From Sinanaerobacter sp. ZZT-01 (GTDB lineage: Bacteria > Bacillota > Clostridia > Peptostreptococcales > Anaerovoracaceae), in contig NZ_CP141728.1 in NCBI RefSeq assembly GCF_035621135.1, positions 806,001-870,000 on the forward strand: a stretch of 64,000 nt of DNA, read 5' to 3'. Under the pieces are notes generated by a model, which was not told the DNA's origin, did no database searches, and was given only the letters and a program-made list of their open reading frames with translations. Numbering within the stretch: position 1 is the stretch's first letter; every line of letters starts with the position of its first letter. Shown here in pieces: positions 36,050 to 44,504 of the stretch. Both the position numbers and the translations under genes were made by a program.

Positions 36050-36090
36050 AAAATAAAAAATCATGTATCAGTTCAATTTCCTCTACATGA
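36050..36090 (-). terminator. Terminator after the L7/L12-like gene
   Basis: TCATGTA (36061-36067) and TACATGA (36084-36090) pair, with TTTTTT after the stem on the minus strand. The rest of 35801-36049 shows nothing I can name. Confidence 0.75.
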
Positions 36091-36105
36091 CTTTCTATTG
36101 AATTT

Positions 36106-36393
36106 TCAATCTAATTTTTCAACATATTGTTTTGCTTCAAGTAGACCCATTTGTGTTTGTTGCCGAATTTTTTTAATGGCTTCTACCTTTTTTCCGTCTC
36201 GTGTCAGCTGTATTACCTGTTCTTTTAATTCACTAGAAATCCAATTCAAAGATAATTCTTCATGATCTGTCAATTTTGCTAAGCAATTCAATCTTTCTTG
36301 TAAATCTCGAATCACTTTTTTTAATGAAGAAATTTCTAGTGCCATCAGCCCCATAATACTACATACAAATCCAAAAACATAATAATAGTTCAT
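36106..36393 (-). CDS. Small membrane protein with L7/L12 C-terminal-like segment
   Basis: A 95-aa protein with one hydrophobic segment at the N-terminus (about 3-20, VFGFVCSIMGLMALEI), a coiled middle (SSLKKVIRDLQERLNCL) and a C-terminal stretch KVEAIKKIRQQTQMGLLEAKQYVEKL. The last matches the conserved helix pattern of the ribosomal L7/L12 C-terminal domain (K-x-x-A/V-I-K-x-I-R-x-x-T-x-x-G-L-x-E-A-K). Such small proteins occur in Firmicutes without known role. It could tether a translation factor at the membrane, which is a guess. Confidence 0.72.
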   Translation of the reverse strand: MNYYYVFGFVCSIMGLMALEISSLKKVIRDLQERLNCLAKLTDHEELSLNWISSELKEQVIQLTRDGKKVEAIKKIRQQTQMGLLEAKQYVEKLD

Positions 36394-36640
36394 CTACCCC
36401 ATCCCTCATTGATTAAAATACTTTTCCTATCATTTTATCATAAATGTTAAACAAAACAATGTTTTCTATCTCTAATCTTTTTTGAAATATCTTACTTCTA
36501 CTGGTTTGCTTTCTGAAAAATAGCAGCGTTTAATAAAAGGAGCGCATATTTTTACATTGGGTGTGCTATAATGTTTAGATAGCCACATCAGATTATTATC
36601 TACTTATGTGTATATTCTTTATATAAAGGAGGTTATTTTT

Positions 36641-37204
36641 ATGAATGAAACGTTAAAAACAATAGCGACACGCTATTCCTGCCGCAGCTTTACAGACCAG
36701 CCTTTGGGAGAAAAAGAGCTTTCTGCCATTGCACAAGCAGCCATACAGGCTCCCAGCGGAATGAACCGTCAAGGCTGGCAAGTCATTGTCGTAAAGGACA
36801 ATTCACTTATCCGTGAAATGGAAGCAGAGGGAATGAAAATTCTATCTCTCATGGAGGACAAGTCTTTATATGAACACATTATGGCACGCGGTGGCAAGCT
36901 ATTCTATAATGCCCCCTGCTTGATTATCCTTGCAATTAGAGAAGCCTCCCTAGAAGGAGCGGAATGGATGGACTGCGGAATCGTTGCCCAAAATGTAGCA
37001 CTCGCTGCGACCTCTCTCGGCATCGCGAACGTACACTGCGGATTCGCCACTATGGCATTTACCGGTGACAAGGCGGAAGAATTCAAGCACAGACTGAAAT
37101 TTCCGCAAGGGTACAAATGCGGCATTGGCATTTTACTAGGCTATGCTACAGAAACTGGTAGCCCCCATGTTCCAAATCAAGAAAAAATTACAGTCATTGA
37201 ATAA
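36641..37204 (+). CDS. Nitroreductase-family flavoprotein
   Basis: FMN-dependent reductase (187 aa). TRYSCRSFTDQPLGEKELSAIAQAAIQAPSGMNRQGWQVIVV fits the FMN phosphate site (RYSCRSF) and isoalloxazine contacts. WMDCGIVAQNVALAATSLGIANVHCGF and KCGIGILLGYATE close the fold. Substrates of the family are varied nitro compounds or quinones. AGGAGG lies eight bases before ATG 36641; the frame opens earlier at 36608 without a ribosome site. It is isolated, with a weak terminator at 37314-37344. Confidence 0.92.
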   Translation: MNETLKTIATRYSCRSFTDQPLGEKELSAIAQAAIQAPSGMNRQGWQVIVVKDNSLIREMEAEGMKILSLMEDKSLYEHIMARGGKLFYNAPCLIILAIREASLEGAEWMDCGIVAQNVALAATSLGIANVHCGFATMAFTGDKAEEFKHRLKFPQGYKCGIGILLGYATETGSPHVPNQEKITVIE

Positions 37205-37313
37205 AAAAAGCGAGCCTCTAGCCCCTTTGCTACCATACTTTGAACAAAAAGGGTTAGCCGCAGCAAATTCTTTGTGATTTTTGAATCATTCAATATTATA
37301 GGTTTTTGTATAC

Positions 37314-37344
37314 AAAAAAAGACAGGATAAACCTATCTTTTTTT
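37314..37344. terminator. Weak bidirectional terminator
   Basis: AAAAAAAGACAGG and CCTATCTTTTTTT pair with one mismatch. It lies between the convergent nitroreductase and transglycosylase genes. Confidence 0.5.
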
Positions 37345-37370
37345 GTTATATCGCACACGGCATATAAATA

Positions 37371-37931
37371 TTAGCTAATATTGTACAGGATTCTGTAAAT
37401 ATCCTGATTTGATAGAACTTTTTCAACATATTTTCTTGTTTCATTATATGGTATCCCGCTGTAATCCGTTCCGTCACGAGCGATGAGAGAGTCATCAATC
37501 CAGCTCGCCACATTCCCCCGCCCTGCATTATAAGCGGCGAGAACAAGCTCAGTATATTTGAATTCTCTTCTAATGTTGTTGACGTACCATGCTCCCATTT
37601 TTATATTTGTTTCCGGATCATAAAGATTGTCTACTGCGAAGTTTTCATCTCCCATGGACTCCGCGATCCAAAATGCGGTAGGCTCCATAAGCTGCATCAG
37701 ACCGATCGCTCCTTTATGTGAGGTTGCGTTCTTATCAAATTTGCTTTCTACCTTAATGATCGCCGTTAAAAGATAGGGATCAATATCATATTCTCTAGAA
37801 TATTTTAAAATATACTCTTCATATCCAACGGGATAAACATGATTAATAGCTGTCTTTACAGCAAATGCTGCAAAGAGTAAAATAATGAAAAATATAACAA
37901 ATTTCTTTCGCGTCCCGATTGTTCCGATCAT
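37371..37931 (-). CDS. Lytic transglycosylase (SLT domain)
   Basis: Cell-wall enzyme of 186 aa that cleaves glycan strands to 1,6-anhydro ends. A membrane anchor lies at about 11-30. The SLT domain follows: YDIDPYLLTAIIKVESKFD with catalytic Glu62, then SHKGAIGLMQLMEPTAFWIA, GAWYVNNIRREF and LVLAAYNAGRGNVASWI. It resembles the soluble transglycosylases of Firmicutes. GGAG precedes the ATG. It lies before the VanZ-like gene (122 bases apart), possibly in one unit. Confidence 0.93.
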   Translation of the reverse strand: MIGTIGTRKKFVIFFIILLFAAFAVKTAINHVYPVGYEEYILKYSREYDIDPYLLTAIIKVESKFDKNATSHKGAIGLMQLMEPTAFWIAESMGDENFAVDNLYDPETNIKMGAWYVNNIRREFKYTELVLAAYNAGRGNVASWIDDSLIARDGTDYSGIPYNETRKYVEKVLSNQDIYRILYNIS

Positions 37932-38052
37932 TCCAATCTCCTGTAAATGACTGTCTCCTCTATAATAATTTGAACATCTGCGTGATATTTATCTGCGCGG
38001 ACTTTTTGAGATCACTCCATCCATTTAATCCGTATCAAATAAATCATACATT

Positions 38053-39342
38053 TTATAGAATTTGTGGTCGTAATTCATAATAGCTTCCTTCTAATATTAC
38101 TTTCCATTTATCCTCTTCTGAGGCTCTGCCTAATATAATCGTGGTATATTCACCTGTTTTTTTCATCGCTTCCATGGCATACAAATTATCGGCTTGATAA
38201 TCTTTTAATGCCCCTTTTGTACGGTCAGACTCAGGGTCATAAAGCAAAGCACTGATGCGTGGATCATTTGAAGTGGTTGAAGTATATTTATCTTCATCAT
38301 AAGGTTCAAATTCATCATATCTGGTTAAAAGATACTCTTCATATACTTTATAAATAGAACGAAGTTGGGATTCATTAAAAAAGGGACGCTCAACCCTATA
38401 TCCCAAAACATCGACCGGAGAGGATAAAAACATAGCACCCTCAGGCATCTCTATCCCTTTTTCTTTTGCTTCTTCCAGCATTCGTTGGTTTAATTCAATA
38501 TTCTGCTCTCGAATTTCCTGCAATTTTTGGTCTATTTGAAGATCTTCTTCTGTATATTGATAAATTTCCATATCAGAATCATTATGACTAACTTTATATG
38601 GTTCACTAGACGATGTCTTTTCACCGTTATAGCTGCTCATCTGAGAATAGGAAGAGTTTATCAACTTGTCAAAATGTGTGAAGAGTGCGTAGGAGCTTAT
38701 CGCAAGAATCAATAAAGCTAAATATGCTCCCGCAGTTTTACTGTTGTTGATATGACCCTTATTTGACTGTCTTGAATAAGAAAGAGCATCGGATTTGCAT
38801 AATGATTTCCACCATGATTTGTTTTTTAACACATAGTTACATCCTCGAAATACCACATATCCTATAATCCCACCTAAAGTGTTCATAAGAATATCGGCAA
38901 TATCAGCAGCCCTTGTCCCTAAAAGGTATTGAGAAACTTCTATAAAGGAAGTGAGTAGCAAAATGCTGCAAAATGCCGATCCTATTTTACGAGCTTTTTT
39001 TACCACCATCGGCATTAGAAAACCTATTGGCATAAACATAATTATGTTTTCTAAAAGCTGCTCAACAATTCTGCCCGAGTTTTTTGACCATTCCGTAATC
39101 GTGGAAATTAGATTTATATTTGCTGGAATGTTTCCCGGTCTAAATACCGTCACACCCCAAACAATATTTCCAAAAACAGTAACATAAAGTACAACTATCA
39201 CCCATGACAGAAACAGGAAATTTGCTGTACGACGAAGCGGTGACAGCTTCTTTCTCATAAGAAAGGCAACCGGTACATACGCAATACCTACAAAAGAAAT
39301 AATCTGCATCGCCCATATAGCATATCCTAAAATATAATTCAT
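38053..39342 (-). CDS. VanZ-like membrane protein with long C-terminal domain
   Basis: A 429-aa protein. The N-terminal half (about 1-175) is a VanZ-type domain with four or five membrane segments; PANINLISTITEWSK, ENIIMFMPIGFLMPM and TRAADIADILMNTLGGIIGYVVF are its motifs. A further membrane segment lies at about 200-222. The remainder (about 225-429) is acidic and contains coiled helix (LQIDQKLQEIREQNIELNQRMLEEAKEKG) and an unrecognised domain with VLGYRVERPFF and WKVILEGSYYEL. VanZ proteins affect teicoplanin resistance and may act in envelope assembly. The tail has no known family to me. Confidence 0.78.
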   Translation of the reverse strand: MNYILGYAIWAMQIISFVGIAYVPVAFLMRKKLSPLRRTANFLFLSWVIVVLYVTVFGNIVWGVTVFRPGNIPANINLISTITEWSKNSGRIVEQLLENIIMFMPIGFLMPMVVKKARKIGSAFCSILLLTSFIEVSQYLLGTRAADIADILMNTLGGIIGYVVFRGCNYVLKNKSWWKSLCKSDALSYSRQSNKGHINNSKTAGAYLALLILAISSYALFTHFDKLINSSYSQMSSYNGEKTSSSEPYKVSHNDSDMEIYQYTEEDLQIDQKLQEIREQNIELNQRMLEEAKEKGIEMPEGAMFLSSPVDVLGYRVERPFFNESQLRSIYKVYEEYLLTRYDEFEPYDEDKYTSTTSNDPRISALLYDPESDRTKGALKDYQADNLYAMEAMKKTGEYTTIILGRASEEDKWKVILEGSYYELRPQIL

Positions 39343-39550
39343 TTTCCATACCCCTAATTTAAAATTTTCAAAAAAACTCTAAACCCCAATTAATATAAAT
39401 ACCACAAGCATCAAATTTTTTCGTCAATTGAAAATTAGACACTTATGAAATAATATCATATTTATTGTCAAATGTGAAGTCTTAATGTCAATTTCTATGC
39501 TTTTTCAACGTTCATGCCCTTTCATTCAACTACCCTTTCCTTGTTGAATA

Positions 39551-39592
39551 ATAAAAAATCACATATGAGATATAATCTCATACATGATTTAA
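39551..39592 (-). terminator. Terminator after the EFR1 gene
   Basis: TATGAGAT and ATCTCATA pair, extended by AAATCA/TGATTT, with TTTTTTATTATTC after the stem on the minus strand. It lies 50 bases past the stop at 39642. Confidence 0.78.
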
Positions 39593-39641
39593 ATTTGTGT
39601 CATTAGGTCAAAATAGATGCAGTAGCAGAGCTAAATTGAGT

Positions 39642-40427
39642 TTATATAAAGAACTCAGGTTCATTTCTAACGGTGCTGAAGTTGTCAATTAATCCGTTGG
39701 TAATTTTGATAAACATCTGGTGATTAATGGATTTAGCATTTTCAGGGCATTTCTTAATACAACTGCAACAGCGCACACACTTTGCAGGCTCTATGTCTTT
39801 GAAATTAGTAAAGCTGATAGCGCCCATTGGACAATGCTTAGCGCATATGCCGCACTCAGTACACGCATCATTCGTATCTGGAACGATTGGCGGTGCGGGC
39901 ATTCTCTCTTTGTATGGAATGTTACCTTTCACGGTAATCTTTGATAATGACGATAAATTATTTAAGTTCTCTAATTTGTTTTTAATATCGGCACCAAATT
40001 TTCTTGCCTTATCTAAGTCCTTGGAATCAGGTCTATTCGTACCTACTTTCGAGGTGTTGGAATGTTCTGCAATAAAAGCTCCAGCAGATATTCCAATAAA
40101 ACCTTTACTCTCAAAGACATCTTTTAACTCAATAAGAGCATCATCATAATTACGGTTTCCGTAGACGGCAATAAAAACTGCAAGTGTATTATTTCCTTTT
40201 ACATTTTCAAAGAAATCGATTAAGAACTTTGGCACTCTGCCAGCATACACAGGCACACCAACAATTACTAAATCATTAGAGTCAAAAGTAATCCCTTGCT
40301 CTCTGTTGCCCGGTAAGGTAATGTTATATTCTCTATAGCTATCAGCAACCCCATCGGCCACACTTTTGACGATTTTTGCTGTACCGTTCGTAGCGCTAAA
40401 ATAAAGTACGCTTAACTGTTTGTTCAT
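39642..40427 (-). CDS. EFR1-family flavodoxin-ferredoxin
   Basis: A 261-aa electron carrier that fuses a flavodoxin domain (about 1-160; LYFSATNGTAKIVKSVADGV binds FMN) with a two-cluster ferredoxin (about 190-235). The clusters have CTECGICAKHCPMG and CVRCCSCIKKCPE. This is the EFR1 arrangement of Clostridia. Its partner is unknown; it could carry electrons to a reductase, such as the neighbouring flavoprotein remnant at 40581-40844. GGGAGA precedes the ATG. Confidence 0.92.
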   Translation of the reverse strand: MNKQLSVLYFSATNGTAKIVKSVADGVADSYREYNITLPGNREQGITFDSNDLVIVGVPVYAGRVPKFLIDFFENVKGNNTLAVFIAVYGNRNYDDALIELKDVFESKGFIGISAGAFIAEHSNTSKVGTNRPDSKDLDKARKFGADIKNKLENLNNLSSLSKITVKGNIPYKERMPAPPIVPDTNDACTECGICAKHCPMGAISFTNFKDIEPAKCVRCCSCIKKCPENAKSINHQMFIKITNGLIDNFSTVRNEPEFFI

Positions 40428-40580
40428 AAAATTTTATCTCCCATCTGAAATATTTGAATTCACTATGTTCTCAGTATATAATACTTAATCTTATTCAAGT
40501 AGTGCCTTTTATTCACTTACTAACCTTAAGGTAACTATTGCTATATTTAAGGAGTTGCTAGCATGGAAAAAAATTATAAA

Positions 40581-40844
40581 TTATCCTGTTGAACCTAATA
40601 AATAAGACATTCTGTCGATGAAACGCTTTAACTGCGCTGTGACTTGATATGCATAGACAGGACTTGTGACAATCAATCCGTCAGCGCTGAATAAACGCTT
40701 TTTCAAGTCATTCAAATCATCTCGACAGGGACAGCTGCTTTCGCCTTCTTGAAAGCAAAGCATACAGCCTCTACAATCTTCAATGTGGAGCTCCCCAAGA
40801 AATATGTTGTTTATCTTTCTATGACAAGGGAATTCAAATTCATT
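40581..40844 (-). pseudogene. Remnant of a flavodoxin-like NAD(P)H-dependent reductase
   Basis: The minus-strand frame between two stops reads FLGELHIEDCRGCMLCFQEG, then CPCRDDLNDL, then DGLIVTSPVYAYQVTAQLKRFIDRMSYL. These are the middle parts of an FMN reductase or iron-sulfur flavoprotein (CxxCxxC-like motif, SPVY). The start (MKILVINGSPR type) is missing, and a stop follows YLLGSTG at 40581, where the family goes on. It is therefore cut at both ends. Only internal ATGs are available. Confidence 0.75.
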
Positions 40845-40862
40845 TTACCACGCTTTCCACAA

Positions 40863-40906
40863 TAAAAAAAGACATAGCTTTCCATCAAAGGTGGATATGT
40901 CTTTTC
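40863..40906. terminator. Terminator downstream of the DUF5131 gene
   Basis: AAAAAGACATA (40867-40876) and TATGTCTTTT (40896-40905) pair, with a small inner stem. A and T runs flank both sides. It lies 145 bases past the DUF5131 stop (41051). Confidence 0.72.
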
Positions 40907-41050
40907 TGTATCACTCGGTCAATATAGATGCGGGCAATAAATTCGGAAAAATAGCACCACTTCCATATCTTAGACTAGATTTTAATTTCGCAATATATTA
41001 ATATTTTCTTTAATATGGCAGAAAAGGTGTTTTATGCTCTTCCGTTTCTG

Positions 41051-41773
41051 TCAAAACAATCTTTTTCCATCTGAAATATTTATACCAAGCTCTTTCGCCA
41101 TACTTGTTTGCTTAAATGGATTTACTTTTTCCACTATTCCGTCACGTTTAAAAAGTGAGCCTGTATTCTTGAACCAAAATGTTATATTTGCTTTTACGCA
41201 TTGTTCACGAATATTAAGTACCCAATCATAATCACATTCGCGAGCTTCTCGCCCCGTTTCACCGCCAACCGTAACATGGTCTACCCCATAAAGATACGGT
41301 GCTAAATCTATCGCTTCTAAAAGTGGGGAACAAGCGATAAAACGCCGCTTTATCGGATAGGACAAAAATAACGGAAGTCTTTCGTCTGCTAATTTTTGAT
41401 TTTCAACAGTACACCCAATATTTACATTGTCATAGCCTGCACACCAATCGGATGGATGCGATATAAGAAAACGATCAATTCGTTTTGTTAAAATTAAAAA
41501 ATCAATGTCTGTTCTTTCCTTGATAATAGCCCAAATCTCTTTACGCCATTCATCCGCTTCGGGAAGAAAAAAGTCAGTTGCAAAACAGGTCGCAAGAATT
41601 TTGTTTCCTTTGATATTGTAGTCACCTTTTGCAGTTTTCCTTATAGGCCAATCAAATTTATCTGTTTTTTGTATGGTGTTTTGACCGTAGCGTTTTGCGT
41701 ATGGTCCGTAAAAATAACAATTTGTGCAGCCATCGCTTATTTTGTAACAACCTGTCCAAGGCTCCCAGTTCAT
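41051..41773 (-). CDS. DUF5131 (phage Gp37/Gp68-like) protein
   Basis: A 240-aa protein with MNWEPWTGCYKISDGCTNCYFYG: the C-x6-C-x2-C motif at about 9-19 is typical of DUF5131, which includes the phage Gp37/Gp68 proteins. Other marks are DWPIRK, FATDFFLPEADEWRKEIWAII, FLILTKRIDRF, NVNIGCTVENQKLADERLP and WFKNTGS. The pattern suggests a radical-SAM-like barrel with a metal cluster, but function is unknown. The ATG at 41773 has AAAGGAG seven bases upstream. It is a usual phage or mobile-element cargo gene. Bases 41774-42029 hold nothing I can name. Confidence 0.82.
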   Translation of the reverse strand: MNWEPWTGCYKISDGCTNCYFYGPYAKRYGQNTIQKTDKFDWPIRKTAKGDYNIKGNKILATCFATDFFLPEADEWRKEIWAIIKERTDIDFLILTKRIDRFLISHPSDWCAGYDNVNIGCTVENQKLADERLPLFLSYPIKRRFIACSPLLEAIDLAPYLYGVDHVTVGGETGREARECDYDWVLNIREQCVKANITFWFKNTGSLFKRDGIVEKVNPFKQTSMAKELGINISDGKRLF

Positions 41774-42029
41774 ATGCATTCTCCTTTATTTGTCGAGTTT
41801 TATTGGTGTAAACAAGGCTCAATACCCGGAAATACAATGTTGTAATATTGAAACATACTTTCTTAGTCCCAAATGAGTGGAAACATATTAAATTGCTTGT
41901 CGTTTTTAATAATCAAATTGTCCCCTCATGCTTTTAAAGTAAATTTTTATTAGTCTTGTCCATATAGTGCAAATCAAGCAAATATAAATACTATGTGTTT
42001 ACCTTATTCTATCATAAAAAAATCAAAAT

Positions 42030-42640
42030 CACTAGTTGAACTAGTGGTATGTACCAGCCCTATAAGGGCATGTTACTAGCAACGCCTTAAGACGTACTGA
42101 AAGTCCCGCCAACCGCATGATTTTTCAGGCTACGCCTAAAGGCGTTTTCTTTTGCCTAATTATTCTGGCTACCCGTAAACGGGTCAATATATTCTTTCAT
42201 GCTTATTTGGTCATTTGCGATGTCTTCCTGTAATTGATTCTCCCAACTGTATCAACATAGTATCCACGACACCAAAAATGACGATTTCCATATTTGTATT
42301 TTAAATTCGCATACTTGTCAAAAATCATGAGTTAACTTTTTCCTTTGAGATATCCTACAAAGGCTGCAACGCTTAATTTAGGTGGTATTGCTACAAGCAT
42401 ATGTATATGATCTGGACAAAGCTCTGCCTCAATTATTTCTACGCCCTTTTGCTGACACAAATTTCTAAGTATTTTTCCAATGTCTGCTTTTATTTTTCCG
42501 TAGATTTCTTGTCTACGATATTTCGGAGAAAATACTATGTGATACTGGCATCTCCATTTGGAATGTGATAAACTTCACGGGTTTGGAGGGTTTCAAATGG
42601 TATTTAAGCATGTAAAGTGTCCCGCCAAACTACCGTTTTT
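42030..42640 (-). mobile_element. Decayed IS200/IS605-type element
   Basis: The tnpA pseudogene lies within. The 3' side holds several perfect palindromes typical of subterminal hairpins: CACTAGTT-g-AACTAGTG (42030-42046), GCCCTATAAGGGC (42057-42069) and CGCCTAAAGGCG (42134-42145). CCCGCCAA occurs near both ends (about 42106 and 42620). No tnpB is present. Ends are approximate. Confidence 0.7.
42156..42571 (-). pseudogene. tnpA: IS200-type transposase TnpA, broken
   Basis: Read on the minus strand, LSHSKWRCQYHIVFSPKYRR begins the family pattern, then ELCPDHIHMLVAIPPKLS with the HUH motif (HIH), then GYLKGKS. A TAA stop falls right after KGKS where the family has a residue (one base change from TCA). 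It continues with LMIFDKYANLKYKYGNRHFW and RGYYVDTVGR. Then a deletion of about 29 bases shifts the frame, after which NQLQEDIANDQISMKEYIDP ends normally. No start codon is in frame. It cannot make an active enzyme. Confidence 0.85.
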
Positions 42641-42697
42641 TTATATGGCGGATAATTCACCGAAAAATTTGACATTTAGACAAAGGAGCAATTCATC

Positions 42698-42994
42698 TTA
42701 TTGTAGAAAATTCAAAAACAATGCCAGAATAATTATTCCAATCACGATCAGTATCAACACGACACTTATTATTGTAGAGATGATATTTAAAACACTACGG
42801 CTTTCGCTATTTTTCACGCAGACAATGGAAAGACAAAGCCCTACCAGAATAAAAAGAATATTGGCCCCAGCCCAAATGCTGCGTACTCCGTCCGACAAAG
42901 TGATTTTCAGCAAAATCGGAATAAAGGTTGCCAGCGGCAATACGCTGACAATCAGTGCCGCCATACTTGTTTTTTGAAGTTTCTTATTTTCCAT
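42698..42994 (-). CDS. Small membrane protein of the lantibiotic immunity operon
   Basis: A 98-aa protein with about three hydrophobic segments (about 12-32, 38-60, 68-95). I cannot assign a family. It follows the second permease by 4 bases, so it is co-expressed. Short membrane proteins are often found at the end of LanFEG-type operons (as LanH/LanI-like accessory), so a helper role in immunity is a guess. The transcript end is unclear; no terminator was seen before the IS remnant. Confidence 0.7.
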   Translation of the reverse strand: MENKKLQKTSMAALIVSVLPLATFIPILLKITLSDGVRSIWAGANILFILVGLCLSIVCVKNSESRSVLNIISTIISVVLILIVIGIIILALFLNFLQ

Positions 42995-42998
42995 CTTT

Positions 42999-43763
42999 TT
43001 ACCTCATTTCTTTCTTTCCAAATTGTGTTACCGCCACTGTAAGCACCAATGCAAAAATCAGGACGGCACAGGGCAGGAATGGAAACAGCTTAAAGGCTAT
43101 TCCTGCGGTATTCGTTGTAAATTCGTGCAGCGAGCAGGACACCAGATAGCCACTGTAGCAATATGGATAGACAATCCATAGCGGCGTGTTGGCGACCAAG
43201 ACGCTGGGAATGACAAGGAGCAGATTCAGGCCGACGGACAGCAGCGGTTTTTCAAACAACACCGTAACAGCCCACATGGTTGCCACGCTGGGCAGCATAG
43301 TAAGAAACAGCCCCGCACACCACTTGAGCAGGTAAAGGACCGGCAGTGTTTCGGTGATCCCCATGGTGTTTGTTGCAATCAATCCGGCAACAACAAATAC
43401 TGCAAGGAACACCACCATTTCCACCAAAAGATAAAACATCAGCACACAAAACTTTGCCAGAGAAAGCGTATAACGGCTGACCGGCAGAGCCAGCATTTTC
43501 AGAATGCCGTTATTCTGCGTTTCCCGTCCGGCAATCATGACACAAACGACGATCATGCTGAGCGGAAGCAGATAATAGGCATAGACTAGTGCACTTTGAA
43601 TGAACATAGCAGGCCACGCATTCGTATATTCCGGTGTAAAATAGCTGCTCAAATTCGCAATCCCGGATGCTACCACCAATAACGGGGCAACAAAAATCAA
43701 GGGAATAATCTTTGAGCGCTTCACTTTCATAAATTCAATTTTAAGCAGTTCTAAAAAACTCAT
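42999..43763 (-). CDS. Lantibiotic immunity ABC transporter permease (LanG/MutG type)
   Basis: A 254-aa permease with six hydrophobic segments. FLELLKIEFMKVKRSKIIPLIFVAPLLVV is the usual start of such permeases. AGRETQNNGILKMLALPVSRYTLSLAKF resembles the cytoplasmic loop of the LanE/LanG families. It partners with the upstream permease and the ATPase to expel or detach a lantibiotic at the membrane. GGAGGGA lies before the ATG. The substrate is not visible; the operon has no lantibiotic synthesis genes, so it is likely resistance to others' peptides. Confidence 0.85.
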   Translation of the reverse strand: MSFLELLKIEFMKVKRSKIIPLIFVAPLLVVASGIANLSSYFTPEYTNAWPAMFIQSALVYAYYLLPLSMIVVCVMIAGRETQNNGILKMLALPVSRYTLSLAKFCVLMFYLLVEMVVFLAVFVVAGLIATNTMGITETLPVLYLLKWCAGLFLTMLPSVATMWAVTVLFEKPLLSVGLNLLLVIPSVLVANTPLWIVYPYCYSGYLVSCSLHEFTTNTAGIAFKLFPFLPCAVLIFALVLTVAVTQFGKKEMR

Positions 43764-43778
43764 TTCAATCCTCCCTCC

Positions 43779-44504
43779 TTATTCATAGCGCAGATGCTTT
43801 GCCATCAACAGCCCTGCCCCAAGAAAAAGGATCGTTTCCACTAAAGAAACAAGGATCACCGTGCTATCTGGCTGTGCGCTCATAGCAACGGCGGGTTTCA
43901 GCATCACAACAAAGGGGTGAATCATCAGCAAAACAACTTTCGAGTTTGCCAAGGCCATCCCGCTTAAAAATCCCGCAACTCCGATACCGAGAGGAACCCA
44001 CATATTTTCAAACCGGGAAGAGATTAAAATCATAAAAGACAGCACAGGCATGGCAGTAATAAACGAATAAGCGGCAAACCGCACCAGTGTCCCCATCTCA
44101 AAGGTGCCTTGTGGAAGCTCGGTCATGCCAATATTCATCAGAGCCAGATTTTGCAGCGCAACTGCAACCAGAAGCATCACGGTCAGGATCAGAAATTTGC
44201 AAAGGTACATCCCCGGAACGCTCATGGGCAGCATATACATCTTCTTGACCGCATTCCCCTTGAACTCCATGTTGTAGACCATGCAGGCGGCGACTACGAT
44301 ACCAAACATATTTAAGATCATGATCATGCCGTAGAGCTGGGTCAAAAGAACATCCATCGGAGCCAGCGGCAGGTTCAGCAGGGTATCTTTCCGTACAAGG
44401 AAATTGACAAAGGCGTATGCCGCCCCCAGAATGCCAACCGCCAGCAGCACTGGAATTATTCCTGTACGCTTTTCTTTTCGCAGTTCGATTGCAAGTTCAT
44501 TCAT
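43779..44504 (-). CDS. Lantibiotic immunity ABC transporter permease (LanE/MutE type)
   Basis: A 241-aa permease with six hydrophobic segments. VYNMEFKGNAVKKMYMLPMSVPGMYLCKFLIL corresponds to the conserved loop before the third segment in the LanE family. MELAIELRKEKRTG-type charged start (MNELAIELRKEKRTG) is cytoplasmic. The ATG overlaps the ATPase gene stop (ATGA), so translation is coupled. It is the first of two permeases. Confidence 0.85.
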   Translation of the reverse strand: MNELAIELRKEKRTGIIPVLLAVGILGAAYAFVNFLVRKDTLLNLPLAPMDVLLTQLYGMIMILNMFGIVVAACMVYNMEFKGNAVKKMYMLPMSVPGMYLCKFLILTVMLLVAVALQNLALMNIGMTELPQGTFEMGTLVRFAAYSFITAMPVLSFMILISSRFENMWVPLGIGVAGFLSGMALANSKVVLLMIHPFVVMLKPAVAMSAQPDSTVILVSLVETILFLGAGLLMAKHLRYE

